From the NCBI RefSeq assembly GCF_008087665.1, contig NZ_CP042912.1:2356001-2420000 (forward strand): 64,000 bases of DNA, in the 5' to 3' direction. A program made the position numbers and the translations under genes. The stretch comes from Mariniblastus fucicola (GTDB lineage Bacteria; Planctomycetota; Planctomycetia; Pirellulales; Pirellulaceae). Under the pieces are notes generated by a model that had not been told where the DNA came from, made no database searches, and saw nothing but the letters and a program-made list of their open reading frames with translations. Below are positions 34,369 through 43,281 of the stretch, piece after piece. Within the stretch, counting starts at the first letter, position 1, and each line of letters opens with the position of its first letter.

Positions 34369-34507
34369 GGATAACGTCCGCGTTAACCGAGCGGATCAAG
34401 AAACGTGAATAAGGGAAAATGGAGCCGGATAGAATGGGAGCCTGCGACCATCCGGCGACTGGCCAGCCAGGAAGGCCTCTCCGCTTCGGTTCAACGCTTT
34501 GTTATCC
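34369..34507 (-). repeat. attC 58 (class A)
   Basis: 139 bp. Confidence 0.94.
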
Positions 34508-34774
34508 TGCAATGGGCCGGGGCCATCTTCCAATTCTAACGGGTCGGCCAATCGAAGTCGAGCATGTTTTGCCGCATGATTCGAGCATGCCGACCGCATG
34601 TCGGAGCGAACTTGCCCAATCAAAGTATTGCGATCGAATTCGTGCCGCAGGTGCTTGCTGCCATTGTGTCCGCAACTGCCTTCGCGCATGGCCGTTGCGG
34701 TGGCCGCATGCCTTTGTGCTGCTGACCGCAATTCGTTGTACGCCACGAGCATGTCGGCGCGCGATAGCTTCGCA
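34508..34774 (-). other. Cassette 58 body: gene-free, family 2
   Basis: 267 bp; a diverged neighbour of cassette 59, so two family 2 members stand in tandem. Confidence 0.75.
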
Positions 34775-34913
34775 GGATAACGTCCGCGTTAACCGAGCGG
34801 ACCTGAAAATGTAAATTAGTGAAACTGGAGCCGGATACAATGGGAGCCTGCGACCATCCGGCGACAAGCCAACCACGAAGACCTCTCCGCTTCGGTTCAA
34901 CGCTTTGTTATCC
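34775..34913 (-). repeat. attC 59 (class A)
   Basis: 139 bp. Confidence 0.94.
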
Positions 34914-35180
34914 TGCAGCGGGCCGGGGCCATGCTCCAATTCTAACGAGTCGGCCGATCGAAGTCGAGCATGTTTTGCCGCATGATTCGAGCATGCCGAC
35001 CGCATGTCGGAGCGAACTCGACCAATCAAAGTATTGCGATCGAATTCGTGTTGCATGTGCTTGCTGCCATCGTGTCCGCTACCGCCTTCGAGCATGTCCG
35101 TTGCAATGGCCGCATGTCGTCATGTTACCAACCGCATTTCATTGCATGTCACGAGCATGTCGGCGCGCGATAGCTCCGCA
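34914..35180 (-). other. Cassette 59 body: gene-free, family 2 (copy of cassette 36)
   Basis: 267 bp, apparently identical to 21846-22112. Confidence 0.8.
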
Positions 35181-35319
35181 GGATAACGTCCGCGTTAACC
35201 GAGCGGACCAGGGAATGTGAACTAGTGAGACCGGAGTCGGATAGAATGGGAGCCTGCGACCATCCGGCGACAAGCCGACCACGAAGGCCTCTCCGCTTCG
35301 GTTCAACGCTTTGTTATCC
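35181..35319 (-). repeat. attC 60 (class A)
   Basis: 139 bp. Confidence 0.94.
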
Positions 35320-35590
35320 GCGAGTGCAGCCCCAGCGTTCCCTAATTCTAGCGACCTGACCCAGCGAAGTCGAGCACGTCGTCCGCATGATTCGAGCCTG
35401 TTAATTGCATGCCAGAGCGAGGTTGCGGATGAATGACGTTCGTGATTAGCTTGGTTTTGCAAATGCTTGCTACCTTTATGCCTACATTCGATTAGTTGTC
35501 GAGCGCGTTCGCACAGATGCCGCATGCCATCACGCTGCCAACCGCATTTCATCGCATGTCACGAGCATGTCGACGCAAGATAGTTCCGCT
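35320..35590 (-). other. Cassette 60 body: gene-free, family 1, next to the internal attI
   Basis: About 271 bp; the first cassette downstream of the internal attI copy. Confidence 0.75.
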
Positions 35591-35660
35591 GGATAACAAG
35601 TGTTATACAGAAGTTCTTCTGCATAATCTTTGAAGAAACGTTAACAAACTTCTGCATAAC
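35591..35660 (-). other. Internal second attI-like site
   Basis: Same elements as the site at 51146: R box GGATAAC (35591-35597), 4-nt spacer, L box GTTATAC (35602-35608), and two direct repeats CTTCTGCATAA(T/C) at 35616-35627 and 35649-35660. Confidence 0.8.
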
Positions 35661-35875
35661 GCGGAAGCACGAACCATTTTGTATCGGTTTTTTCCGAGCG
35701 AGTCAAATTCAGCTCCACGTTATACAGAAGCCTTTGCTCCACGTTATCCAACCCGATGGATAACGCCGATACTTGCCCAGTTTAAACTGCCCAAACAGCC
35801 ACAGGTTTCGCCGACGGAAAGAACCTGCCAATATTTAAAACTTGGCGCGAGCATGCCGACTGCATGACTCAAGCT
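35661..35875 (-). other. Leader segment behind the internal attI (duplicated)
   Basis: Homologous to 51216-51381 up to about 35828, including GTTATCC-8 nt-GGATAAC (35744-35765). The last 47 bases before attC 61 are unrelated to the other copy and hold GAGCATG. No gene. Confidence 0.75.
35678..35706 (-). promoter_or_regulatory. Candidate Pc promoter of the internal attI
   Basis: On the minus strand TTGACT (35701-35706), 17 nt, TACAAA (35678-35683), pointing at cassette 60. The spacing is one nt better than in the copy at 51233. Confidence 0.4.
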
Positions 35876-36016
35876 GGATAACGCCCGCGTTAACCGAGAC
35901 GCGGGATAAAGGTAAGTAGTGAGTGGAGCGGATGATAAAATTGGCGTTAGTCAATCATCCGCGGAACGATGTTCGCACAGCGGAAAACGCGGCTTCGGTT
36001 CAACGCTTTGTTATCC
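35876..36016 (-). repeat. attC 61 (class B)
   Basis: 141 bp. Confidence 0.93.
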
Positions 36017-36103
36017 AGCGAGCCGGGTGATAGGTTATCCATAGCCTGGCAACCGAACCTGTCGAAGTCGAGCAAGTTCGATCCTAACATGGATGACATG
36101 CTG

Positions 36104-36346
36104 TCAGCTCAACAATTCGTGGGTGGATTTGCCATCAACAGATTCGACCACCAATTGCGATGATTCGATCCAGTAAATTTGTCCGCTGTCGTCGCTGATG
36201 CACGACATCGCATGCTGGCCTTCGGTAGTGTCAGCCATTAAGTCACCCAAAAACCAGTTCGGTTTCTTCGATTGAAATGCTCCAAACCCTGACCCCAAGA
36301 GCACGTATCTGCTGCCTGTTTGAGTGTGTCTGACGATCGTTGCCAT
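36104..36346 (-). CDS. Cassette 61: small soluble protein
   Basis: 80 residues; G-S-R-Y-V-L-L-G-S-G-F-G-A-F-Q-S-K-K-P-N and Q-I-Y-W-I-E-S-S-Q-L-V-V-E-S-V-D-G suggest a compact beta domain that looks conserved, but I cannot name it. No signal peptide. Confidence 0.7.
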   Translation of the reverse strand: MATIVRHTQTGSRYVLLGSGFGAFQSKKPNWFLGDLMADTTEGQHAMSCISDDSGQIYWIESSQLVVESVDGKSTHELLS

Positions 36347-36413
36347 TGTGAATTCTATTTGTGTTGAAGCTTAGCTTGTTGGGTCATGTCGTCCGCGCAC
36401 TCCAACTTCCGTT

Positions 36414-36552
36414 GGATAGCGTCCGCGTTAACCGAGCGGACCAAGAAATGTAAATTGGTAAAATTGGAGTCGGATATAATGGGAGCCTGCGACCATCCGG
36501 CGACAAACCAACCACGAAGCCATCTCCGCTTCGGTTCAACGCATTGTTATCC
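36414..36552 (-). repeat. attC 62 (class A, altered core box)
   Basis: 139 bp; the left box is GGATAGC, the same core change as in attC 24. Confidence 0.9.
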
Positions 36553-36705
36553 GCGTGTCCGGCACCAGCGTTCCTTAATTCTAGCTACCTGACCCAGCGA
36601 AGTCGAGCATGTCGTCCGCATGGTTCGAGCATGTTAATTGCACGTCAGAGCGAGTTTGCGGATGAATGACGTTCCCCCATCGCTCGACCCAACATCGCCC
36701 CAAGT

Positions 36706-37068
36706 CTACTGACGATTTGCAATGGATCGAATTTTGCGCCACGCGAGACAGCTTATGCAACCAACAAAAAACCATTGCAACACAGCTGACAATACGAAAA
36801 CGACAATTTCGGCGGCATAGGAATGCAATGCAGCAACGTTTGCCAGCATCGCGGCGGGGAAATCAATTAGCACAATCAGCAAGCCTAACGCCATCCATTT
36901 CTGATCTTCTGAGTGAGTTAATGCATCTGTAAAAAGAAGTACCATCGCGATGAACAGCAAATGAATACCAGCAAACCAAAAGCCAGCTACCAAGACTGGC
37001 CTAAGGGAACGGCGAACGCCATCCATGAAATCTGCTTCATGGGTCGAATCTGGCACCATTTGTGTCAT
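36706..37068 (-). CDS. Cassette 62: three-helix membrane protein
   Basis: 120 residues from ATG 37068 (or from the Met at 37059). Helices near 25-48, 57-80 and 86-108. Its long tail (36553-36705) is the same sequence that opens the family 1 gene-free cassettes, which links those to ordinary cassette tails. Confidence 0.7.
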   Translation of the reverse strand: MTQMVPDSTHEADFMDGVRRSLRPVLVAGFWFAGIHLLFIAMVLLFTDALTHSEDQKWMALGLLIVLIDFPAAMLANVAALHSYAAEIVVFVLSAVLQWFFVGCISCLAWRKIRSIANRQ

Positions 37069-37074
37069 CAAGCG

Positions 37075-37212
37075 GGATAACGCCCGCGTTAACCGAGCGG
37101 GCGAAAAGGTATGAATTAGTGAAACTGGAGTCGGATACAATGGGAGGTACGACCATCCGACGACTAGCCAACCCTAGCGATCAGGCCGCTTCGGTTCAAC
37201 GCTTTGTTATCC
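37075..37212 (-). repeat. attC 63 (A/C mixed)
   Basis: 138 bp; arm CGAGCGGGCG. Confidence 0.92.
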
Positions 37213-37517
37213 GCGATTGCCGTCCCCGGCGTTCCTTAATTCTAGCGACCTGACCCAGCGAAGTCGAGCATGATGTCTGCATGGTCCAAGCATGACGCCC
37301 ACATCACACGAGCATTGCAGAGTGAGCGAAACCAACAAATCAGGATTGATTTCGGCGTTGGCGTGGCCAATGCGTGCTGATTCGCCGCCCTGCTGCCGTC
37401 GACAACGAGCCGTTTCGCGATCAATGCGGCGGTCCGTCAGCATGGCATCGCGCTAGACGAGCATGGCCCGCGATGGCCGAGCATGGTCCGCGCTGGTCGA
37501 GCAAGATAGCCTCCGCA
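37213..37517 (-). other. Cassette 63 body: gene-free, family 1-like
   Basis: 305 bp; starts like family 1, then has a run of GAGCATGG/GAGCATGAC words near 37440-37505. A 78-codon minus frame ends in the attC box, but its composition is that of the repeats. Confidence 0.65.
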
Positions 37518-37656
37518 GGATAACGTCCGCGTTAACCGAGCGGACCTGAAAAGGTGAATTGGTGAAAACGGAGCCGGATACAATGGGAGCCTGCGACCAT
37601 CCGGCGACTAGCCAGCCACGAAGGCCTCTCCGCTTCGGTTCAACGCATTGTTATCC
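37518..37656 (-). repeat. attC 64 (class A)
   Basis: 139 bp. Confidence 0.94.
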
Positions 37657-37744
37657 AGACTTTGAGAGTGATTCTCTTCCCATTTCTATCGGCTTGAACT
37701 GTCGAAGTCGAGCATGCCTATCTGCATTCTCGAAGAAGCGAAAG

Positions 37745-38140
37745 CTATTCAGTTTGATAGAAGAAGACGCCCGGGGCAACCCGTTCGCCATAACCATCTT
37801 GCCGCATTTCGCCGGTTGGCGCGATATCAAGGCCAAAGTGACCATGACCATCACCGTATTCAATGTGCAGCCAACCTTCGCATGCCATAACTCGGACCGG
37901 ATTGCTACCTCTGATTTCTGCAGGAATAACCGTGGAATCCCCATCAATAGAAAAATTTGGACCAAGCGAATCAACAAGCGACCGTCCTGCGTCGCGTATT
38001 GATTCGTGGTCAAGTAGAGATTTGACTTCGTGCATGCGTGCAAAGCTTGGGAAGGCAAGCCTTAGTAGTTGAGGCGATGCAGTCAGAATGATGAAACCTA
38101 GAGCAGCCACGATCAGAATTGTTCGCAACCGAAATTGCAT
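37745..38140 (-). CDS. Cassette 64: signal-anchored protein
   Basis: 131 residues from ATG 38140 (MQFRLRTILIVAALGFIIL, anchor 6-21). The periplasmic part ends H-I-E-Y-G-D-G-H-G-H-F-G-L-D-I. Unknown family. Confidence 0.72.
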   Translation of the reverse strand: MQFRLRTILIVAALGFIILTASPQLLRLAFPSFARMHEVKSLLDHESIRDAGRSLVDSLGPNFSIDGDSTVIPAEIRGSNPVRVMACEGWLHIEYGDGHGHFGLDIAPTGEMRQDGYGERVAPGVFFYQTE

Positions 38141-38160
38141 TGGAGCGATGACCTGAGTCT

Positions 38161-38299
38161 GGATAACGTCCGCGTTAACCGAGCGGACCAAGAAATGTGA
38201 ATTGGTGAAACTGGAGTCGGATACAACGGGAGCCTGCGACCATCCGGCGACAAGCCAACCACGCAGCCATCGCCGCTTCGGTTCAACGCATTGTTATCC
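38161..38299 (-). repeat. attC 65 (class A)
   Basis: 139 bp; inner GGATACAACGGGAG. Confidence 0.93.
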
Positions 38300-38363
38300 A
38301 GCAGCCGGATGATTCGCCTGTCAATTCTATCGGTTTGAGCTGGCCATGTCGTGATTTGTTTCG

Positions 38364-38939
38364 CTATTTCTCAAACGTTTCGTGGCGAGTTCCATCTTCT
38401 TTCAATTTCGGCAGCAAGGATTCAATCTTGCCGCCGAAAGCCGAAAACAGTTTTGACACACGGTCAACCCGCGAATCAGGTTGGACGAAATAGGAGTCAA
38501 CGCGAACATTTGAAAATTCATTTAAGAGTTGTTTCAACTGCAAAGTTGTAGCGTGCCGCGTAGAAATCGAAAGCTCTAATTCGTTGGTTTCCGAATCGGC
38601 GGCAATCATCAGATTTTGATCCAACCATTCGTAATCTGGATCGGCGCCACGAAGTGGTCGAGGGCGGTCGTGGTCAGCGATCTTCCCAACCACGGAACGA
38701 AGTATCGCGCGCCCCTTTAGCTTCTTGGCCCGCTCTTCAGCAGAAAGGGAGCTGTAAACACCTTTCTTCAGCACACCGTTTATTAGGACATCCACATCCT
38801 CCGGCGGGCTTCGATCGGCCAATCTCAATACCGCAGTACGTTCGTACGTAAAATAGAAGCTCAACCCGGCTGCAAAAGCTACCATTGCAAAGAGTGCGCG
38901 AAGAGTAAATGTCCAAGACATCGAAATACGGCGGGGCAT
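38364..38939 (-). CDS. Cassette 65: anchored protein with a charged helical domain
   Basis: 191 residues (185 from the Met at 38921). Anchor near 11-29 (L-R-A-L-F-A-M-V-A-F-A-A-G-L); then D-V-D-V-L-I-N-G-V-L and E-T-N-E-L-E-L-S-I-S-T. The C-terminal 60 residues are strongly charged. Unknown family. Confidence 0.72.
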   Translation of the reverse strand: MPRRISMSWTFTLRALFAMVAFAAGLSFYFTYERTAVLRLADRSPPEDVDVLINGVLKKGVYSSLSAEERAKKLKGRAILRSVVGKIADHDRPRPLRGADPDYEWLDQNLMIAADSETNELELSISTRHATTLQLKQLLNEFSNVRVDSYFVQPDSRVDRVSKLFSAFGGKIESLLPKLKEDGTRHETFEK

Positions 38940-38991
38940 CTACGGCAGTCCTTATTTCTGTTTCGTTTTCATCATCGCCACAACCCGAGCT

Positions 38992-39134
38992 GGATAACGT
39001 CCGCGTTAACCGAGACGCGGCAGAAAGGTGTGCAGTGAGTGGAGCGGATGGTAAAATGCGAGGCACGAGCAACCATCCGCGGAACGATGTTGGCTCAGCG
39101 TGAAACGCGGCTTCGGTTCAACGCTTTGTTATCC
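38992..39134 (-). repeat. attC 66 (class B)
   Basis: 143 bp; the inner stem is GCGGATGGT/ACCATCCGC, a paired change that keeps the hairpin. Confidence 0.93.
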
Positions 39135-39509
39135 GGCGAATAGCGTTACGAGCTCGGTTTCGATCGAGGACGCGTTGCCGGTGAGTTTGCATTATTGCTC
39201 GCCATCGAAGGAAATGCAAACACAGCATTTGCACGTCGGCGCGACGATCATTGAATCGTTTTGAGCGTTCAGTTTCTCGCACGGTGAAACAGCAAAATGC
39301 ACGTCGTAGCGCGTTGCCGCATGTCGACGCAACGATCGTTGAATTCGTTTGAGTTTCCAATCCGTTTTGCCCAAGCCGTACAGAATGCACGTCGGCGCGC
39401 GTTCGAGTTTGACGAACTACCAAAACGCTTTCGATCGAGTGCGACTTCGAACGTGCAAGGCCTACACTCAAGCCACTATCTGCGAAGCCAATTCGATAAA
39501 GCTTCCGCA
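39135..39509 (-). other. Cassette 66 body: gene-free, family 3
   Basis: 375 bp, closest to cassette 9. Confidence 0.75.
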
Positions 39510-39648
39510 GGATAACGCCCGCGTTAACCGAGCGGACCAAGAATTGCAAATTGGTGAAACCGGAGTCGGATACAATGGGAGCCTGCGACCATCCGGCGAC
39601 AGGCCAACCGCGAAGACCTCTCCGCTTCGGTTCAACGCATTGTTATCC
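39510..39648 (-). repeat. attC 67 (class A)
   Basis: 139 bp, near-identical to attC 83. Confidence 0.94.
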
Positions 39649-39977
39649 AACGCGCCGGATGAATCGCTTCCGATATTCTAGCGACTCTGCCAATCGAAGT
39701 CGAGTTTGTCTCGATCCTAACGACAGCATGCCCAACCGCTTGAATTGCGTTTTCGCTTCACTAGAATGCCGATCAATGTCACGAACTCCAGTCACGCGGT
39801 AATTTCGTCAGCGTGATTGCTGTGTCGAAAAAGCCTGATCGTGGACATTGAGCGTTCCGAACCGCCGACGATCTGGACGTGATCAGCGAGCCGACTGCAA
39901 TATTAGCATGTCAGACTGCATTTCCGAGTCCGTTGACCGCCTGTACGAGTATGTCAGCCACGCACTCCAACTACGTT
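39649..39977 (-). other. Cassette 67 body: gene-free, family 5 (copy of cassette 83)
   Basis: About 329 bp, apparently identical to 48864-49192. Contains the common tail element and GAGTATGTCAGCCACGCACTC at the far end. Confidence 0.78.
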
Positions 39978-40069
39978 GGATAACGGCAACGATCACCGAG
40001 CCCGAACCAGAAATCATTGCTTCAAAAAACACGCGCAAGTCGGGCTTCGCGTGCATCGTATTGTTATCC
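39978..40069 (-). repeat. attC 68 (class D, short)
   Basis: 92 bp; the right arm is CGGGCTTCGCG. Confidence 0.9.
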
Positions 40070-40074
40070 CGCGA

Positions 40075-40707
40075 TCAGACCTGCCAAAGATGTGGATGTC
40101 GGTCGGGCACGAGGTAGTAGTCAATTGTCGTATTTACCAAGCAGCTGTCAATCGAATCTGTTGGTGCGAGATCATCAAGTTCAACGTTTAGCGATTGCAA
40201 CCGATCGAGTACGCCATCCAAATCAATTGGATTAAACCGCGAGATACGTGTCGTGGTATCCAAAATCGCATAATCGTAGTCGAGTCCGTAATGCTGTTCG
40301 GTGTATTTCGGGTGATGGGCAATTACACGAAAGTCAAACGTTCCCCGGCCATCAGGAATGATGTGTACGAAAGTTGACAACGATGGCGACACGTTTGTAA
40401 TCTCAATTGCAAGTTCCCCACCGGCCACAAGTACATCACGATTTGACGGCGGTGGAGTTGGGTTGTCGGATCGCCACCTTCGCGATGCAAGTTCTGTGTC
40501 ATAGTCAGCTGCATCGAGGTATGTTTCAGTCGATTCTTGCGAGATTGCCATTTCAATGGCGAATTTGCCCACGAGCAATTGACGTGCGACGGTGATTGCC
40601 TTCGTGATGTCGTTGTTTGCAGACGCCAAAGCGCGCTGGCATAGCGAAATTGGCGCAGGTATCTGTGAACGCATTTCAATGACGAGTTGTTTGGTTTCAG
40701 GCGTCAT
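40075..40707 (-). CDS. Cassette 68: soluble protein with UBA/EF-Ts-like N-terminus
   Basis: 210 residues from ATG 40707. Residues 3-50 match the pattern of the UBA-like domain of elongation factor Ts (V-I-E-M-R-S-x-I-x-A-P-I-S-x-C-x-x-A-L-x-x-A-x-x-D-I-x-K-A). The rest is a soluble domain with F-D-F-R-V-I-A-H-H-P-K-Y-T-E. No signal peptide. Confidence 0.7.
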   Translation of the reverse strand: MTPETKQLVIEMRSQIPAPISLCQRALASANNDITKAITVARQLLVGKFAIEMAISQESTETYLDAADYDTELASRRWRSDNPTPPPSNRDVLVAGGELAIEITNVSPSLSTFVHIIPDGRGTFDFRVIAHHPKYTEQHYGLDYDYAILDTTTRISRFNPIDLDGVLDRLQSLNVELDDLAPTDSIDSCLVNTTIDYYLVPDRHPHLWQV

Positions 40708-40719
40708 GAAAGTCGAGCG

Positions 40720-40857
40720 GGATAACGCCCGCGTTAACCGAGCGGACCTAAAAATGTAAATTAGTGAAAATGGAGTCGGATACAATGGGAGGTACGACCA
40801 TCCGGCGACTGGTCAGCCACGAAGGCTTCTCCGCTTCGGTTCAACGCATTGTTATCC
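40720..40857 (-). repeat. attC 69 (class A)
   Basis: 138 bp. Confidence 0.94.
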
Positions 40858-41436
40858 GGCTTTTCGCGACAAATCAGGGTCATCCAGTGATCTGACAGTT
40901 TCCCCGTCGGCATCTATAATCAAAGGTTTTCCATTGCGAAAGATGTATGTGTTGCCCCAATCATCATTGTATTCAAGAAACCCGTCCCCGTCGCGATCTG
41001 TTGTGCGTGCATCGTCAATATCGTAAAAGACCTCTACGTCTGCAAGATTCTCCGGAAAGATTCTGCGACAGCCGCCGGATAACCAAAACGCCAAAGTCTC
41101 CGCCTCATCAAGAGATTGGATTTCAGGAGGCATTTCTTTCGTTATGCCGAAAAGGCTCTCTAAGTGCGTGGCTACATCTTCTGCATCGCAACTTGGAGGG
41201 GCAGAGCCGTGATGGATTTTGTAGTTTGCCACAGCTGTTTCAATTTGAAGAAGCTCATTCGCTTGCGCAAACTCTCTTGCGCGAAGGAGAGTGTTGCGTC
41301 CGACGAATACGATGAATGCGATCAACAACGCAGACGCCAAGGCGACGAGCCACCAGCAGCCAAAGCCTTTACGTGGACTGTCGATTTCCTGCCGTCCATG
41401 CTGATTTGATGATTCGTCGATGCTGTAGTTTTTCAT
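40852..41436 (-). CDS. Cassette 69: pseudopilin-like protein
   Basis: 194 residues from ATG 41436. After a 31-residue leader, R-K-G-F-G-C-W-W-L opens a helix (about 33-53) that continues as R-A-R-E-F-A-Q-A-N-E-L-L-Q-I-E-T-A-V-A-N-Y-K-I-H-H-G-S-A-P-P, the layout of GspG-type pseudopilins, though without the canonical F-T-L-I-E. The end has D-R-D-G-D-G-F-L-E and D-W-G-N-T-Y, also pseudopilin-like (Ca site). The stop is in the attC box. Confidence 0.72.
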   Translation of the reverse strand: MKNYSIDESSNQHGRQEIDSPRKGFGCWWLVALASALLIAFIVFVGRNTLLRAREFAQANELLQIETAVANYKIHHGSAPPSCDAEDVATHLESLFGITKEMPPEIQSLDEAETLAFWLSGGCRRIFPENLADVEVFYDIDDARTTDRDGDGFLEYNDDWGNTYIFRNGKPLIIDADGETVRSLDDPDLSRKAG

Positions 41437-41448
41437 CGAACCTATGCT

Positions 41449-41587
41449 GGATAACGTCCGCGTTAACCGAGCGGACCTGAAAATGCAAATTAGTAAAACT
41501 GGAGTCGGATACAATGGGAGCCTGCGACCATCCGACGACAAACCAACAACGAAGTCTTCACCGCTTCGGTTCAACGCTTTGTTATCC
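41449..41587 (-). repeat. attC 70 (class A)
   Basis: 139 bp; right arm CACCGCTTCGG. Confidence 0.93.
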
Positions 41588-41626
41588 AGCGACCAGTGCC
41601 CGCATCGAGTGAATTGAAAACTCTGG

Positions 41627-41965
41627 TCAGCGAACACTCATCGTACCTGGTAAGAACATCCAGGGCCACATGTAGTATGAGACGGTCTTCGTTTCTCCAT
41701 CAGAAAGCTGGAATTCGACGTTGTTGCGACCACATTCATTCCTGAAAAAGTAGCGAAAGAATATTGTAACGTTGTATTTGCCGGGCGCAAATTCGTAGGA
41801 GTAGTGACCCCATGCGTGCGGCTGTGGATTCCCATTGATCACGACAGTCGGAGTGCAAAACAACAGGAAAAAACCTAAGGGGAAGAATCCGAGCTTCAGC
41901 TCAATAGTCCCTTTAGGATTTTTGAAGTTAAGGAACGGGTTTGTTTCGTCGTCTGATGTTGCCAT
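41627..41965 (-). CDS. Cassette 70: membrane-associated protein
   Basis: 112 residues; M-A-T-S-D-D-E-T-N-P-F start, helix near 24-42, then a beta domain (Y-E-F-A-P-G-K-Y-N-V-T-I-F-F, D-G-E-T-K-T-V-S-Y). Unknown family. Confidence 0.7.
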   Translation of the reverse strand: MATSDDETNPFLNFKNPKGTIELKLGFFPLGFFLLFCTPTVVINGNPQPHAWGHYSYEFAPGKYNVTIFFRYFFRNECGRNNVEFQLSDGETKTVSYYMWPWMFLPGTMSVR

Positions 41966-41981
41966 GGCGGTTTGTTTAGCT

Positions 41982-42120
41982 GGATAACGCCCGCGCTAAC
42001 CGAGGTGTGTGAAAGTGTTCAGTTTGTGAAAACGGGAGTCGGATACAATGGGAGGTACGACCATCCGACGACTGGCCAGCCTTGGCGAAACGGACGCTTC
42101 GGTTCAACGCTTTGTTATCC
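41982..42120 (-). repeat. attC 71 (class C)
   Basis: 139 bp; L' reads GCTAACCGAG and the arm GAGGTGTG. Confidence 0.91.
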
Positions 42121-42135
42121 GGCGTTAAGCGAGTG

Positions 42136-42549
42136 TCAATTGGGGAAATTAAATTTGAAAGCGCCTAAATACTTGAGCTGGGAGGTGTCCTTCATCTTGC
42201 ATTTGTAACCTCCGAGGGAGTGCAACGCACCCGGGAAAATCAACACAAATGTATTCATGCCGGTAGAATCATTTTCAACGGATTCAATATCTGTGGCAGA
42301 TTTTAGATGGCTCGTTACATAAGCGAGGCGGGTTTTGCCTGTGACAGTCTCGATCGAATCACTGTCTAAGAACCCTTCTCCGTTCAGGTCAAATTCCAGC
42401 TCCCAAATTGGATTCCGCTCCTCCCATTCCTCGAACTCCTCATCCGAAGCCGAATCATCTGGTTCCGGCTCCCACTTCGCTTCAGTGTATTTGCACGCGT
42501 GTTTCCGGCTTTGAAAGTTGACAGCAAATATGTGGAGCTTGTTTTTCAT
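42136..42549 (-). CDS. Cassette 71: acidic soluble protein, possibly immunity-like
   Basis: 137 residues; M-K-N-K-L-H-I-F-A-V-N-F, W-E-P-E-P-D-D-S-A-S-D-E-E-F-E-E-W-E-E-R-N-P and I-E-T-V-T-G-K-T-R. The small, acidic, cytoplasmic fold resembles Imm22-type immunity proteins from memory; this is not secure. The cassette carries no partner toxin. Confidence 0.65.
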   Translation of the reverse strand: MKNKLHIFAVNFQSRKHACKYTEAKWEPEPDDSASDEEFEEWEERNPIWELEFDLNGEGFLDSDSIETVTGKTRLAYVTSHLKSATDIESVENDSTGMNTFVLIFPGALHSLGGYKCKMKDTSQLKYLGAFKFNFPN

Positions 42550-42558
42550 TCACTAGCC

Positions 42559-42697
42559 GGATAACGTCCGCGTTAACCGAGCGGACCAATAAATGTAAAT
42601 TAGTGAAGACGGAGCCGGATACAATGGGAGCCTGCGACCATCCGGCGGCAAACCAACCACGACGCCATCTCCGCTTCGGTTCAACGCATTGTTATCC
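42559..42697 (-). repeat. attC 72 (class A)
   Basis: 139 bp; inner ATCCGGCGGC. Confidence 0.93.
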
Positions 42698-42810
42698 CTC
42701 GATGCTGGATTTCGCTGACCACATCCTACCAGGTTCGCCCGACGAAGTCGAGTTTGTCGCAAGCAGTCGAGTTGCATTGGTCAGACGTCGTTCTCGGTAG
42801 CTTGAGCATG

Positions 42811-43068
42811 TCAATCGCACCCGAGATCATCAACAAAGGATTGCTCTGGATATACGCGATAATAATCGACGCCAAGTTGTTCGGAAACGATGCGTCGTAC
42901 ACGAAGAGCGATGTCTCGGTTGGTGCCCGCCGAGCATCTCAACATGAATTCGTCATCGCTAATCGGAGACCATTTATCCTGCCAACGCCTGTGCTCGACA
43001 ATGGAGTAGCTAACGATCGAGATAAATATGACCGCAATTACCGCCAGTTTGACTACTGCTGCTGTCAT
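42811..43068 (-). CDS. Cassette 72: anchored acyl-carrier-like protein, truncated
   Basis: 85 residues; helix 5-23, then V-R-R-I-V-S-E-Q-L-G-V-D-Y-Y-R-V-Y-P-E-Q-S-F-V-D-D-L-G-C-D, which is helix 1 and loop 1 of an acyl carrier protein. It stops right before the serine of the D-S-L motif that would carry phosphopantetheine. The bases after the stop would give D-M-L-K-L in another frame, so a small deletion may have removed the serine; a family that naturally ends here is also possible. Confidence 0.62.
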   Translation of the reverse strand: MTAAVVKLAVIAVIFISIVSYSIVEHRRWQDKWSPISDDEFMLRCSAGTNRDIALRVRRIVSEQLGVDYYRVYPEQSFVDDLGCD

Positions 43069-43081
43069 GAAAGACCCGGAG

Positions 43082-43220
43082 GGATAACGTCCGCGTTAAC
43101 CGAGCGGACCGAAAAATGTGAATTGGTGAAAACGGAGCCGGATAAAATGGGAGCCTGCGACCATCCGGCGACTAGCCAGCCACGAAGGCCTCTACGCTTC
43201 GGTTCAACGCATTGTTATCC
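43082..43220 (-). repeat. attC 73 (class A)
   Basis: 139 bp; right arm CTACGCTTCGG. Confidence 0.93.
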
Positions 43221-43281
43221 AGCGACCGGGTGATTTACACTTTAATTGTATATTCTCGAATTATCGAAGTCGAGCATTTCG

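Noticed and set aside
35591-35660. The internal site as an ordinary attC
   Set aside because: It lacks the second pair of boxes and the hairpin, and matches the attI at 51146 including the direct repeats.
37207-37443. 78-codon minus frame in cassette 63 ending in the attC box
   Set aside because: Its sequence is that of the gene-free family 1 tail, with high Arg content and no shared frame in other members.
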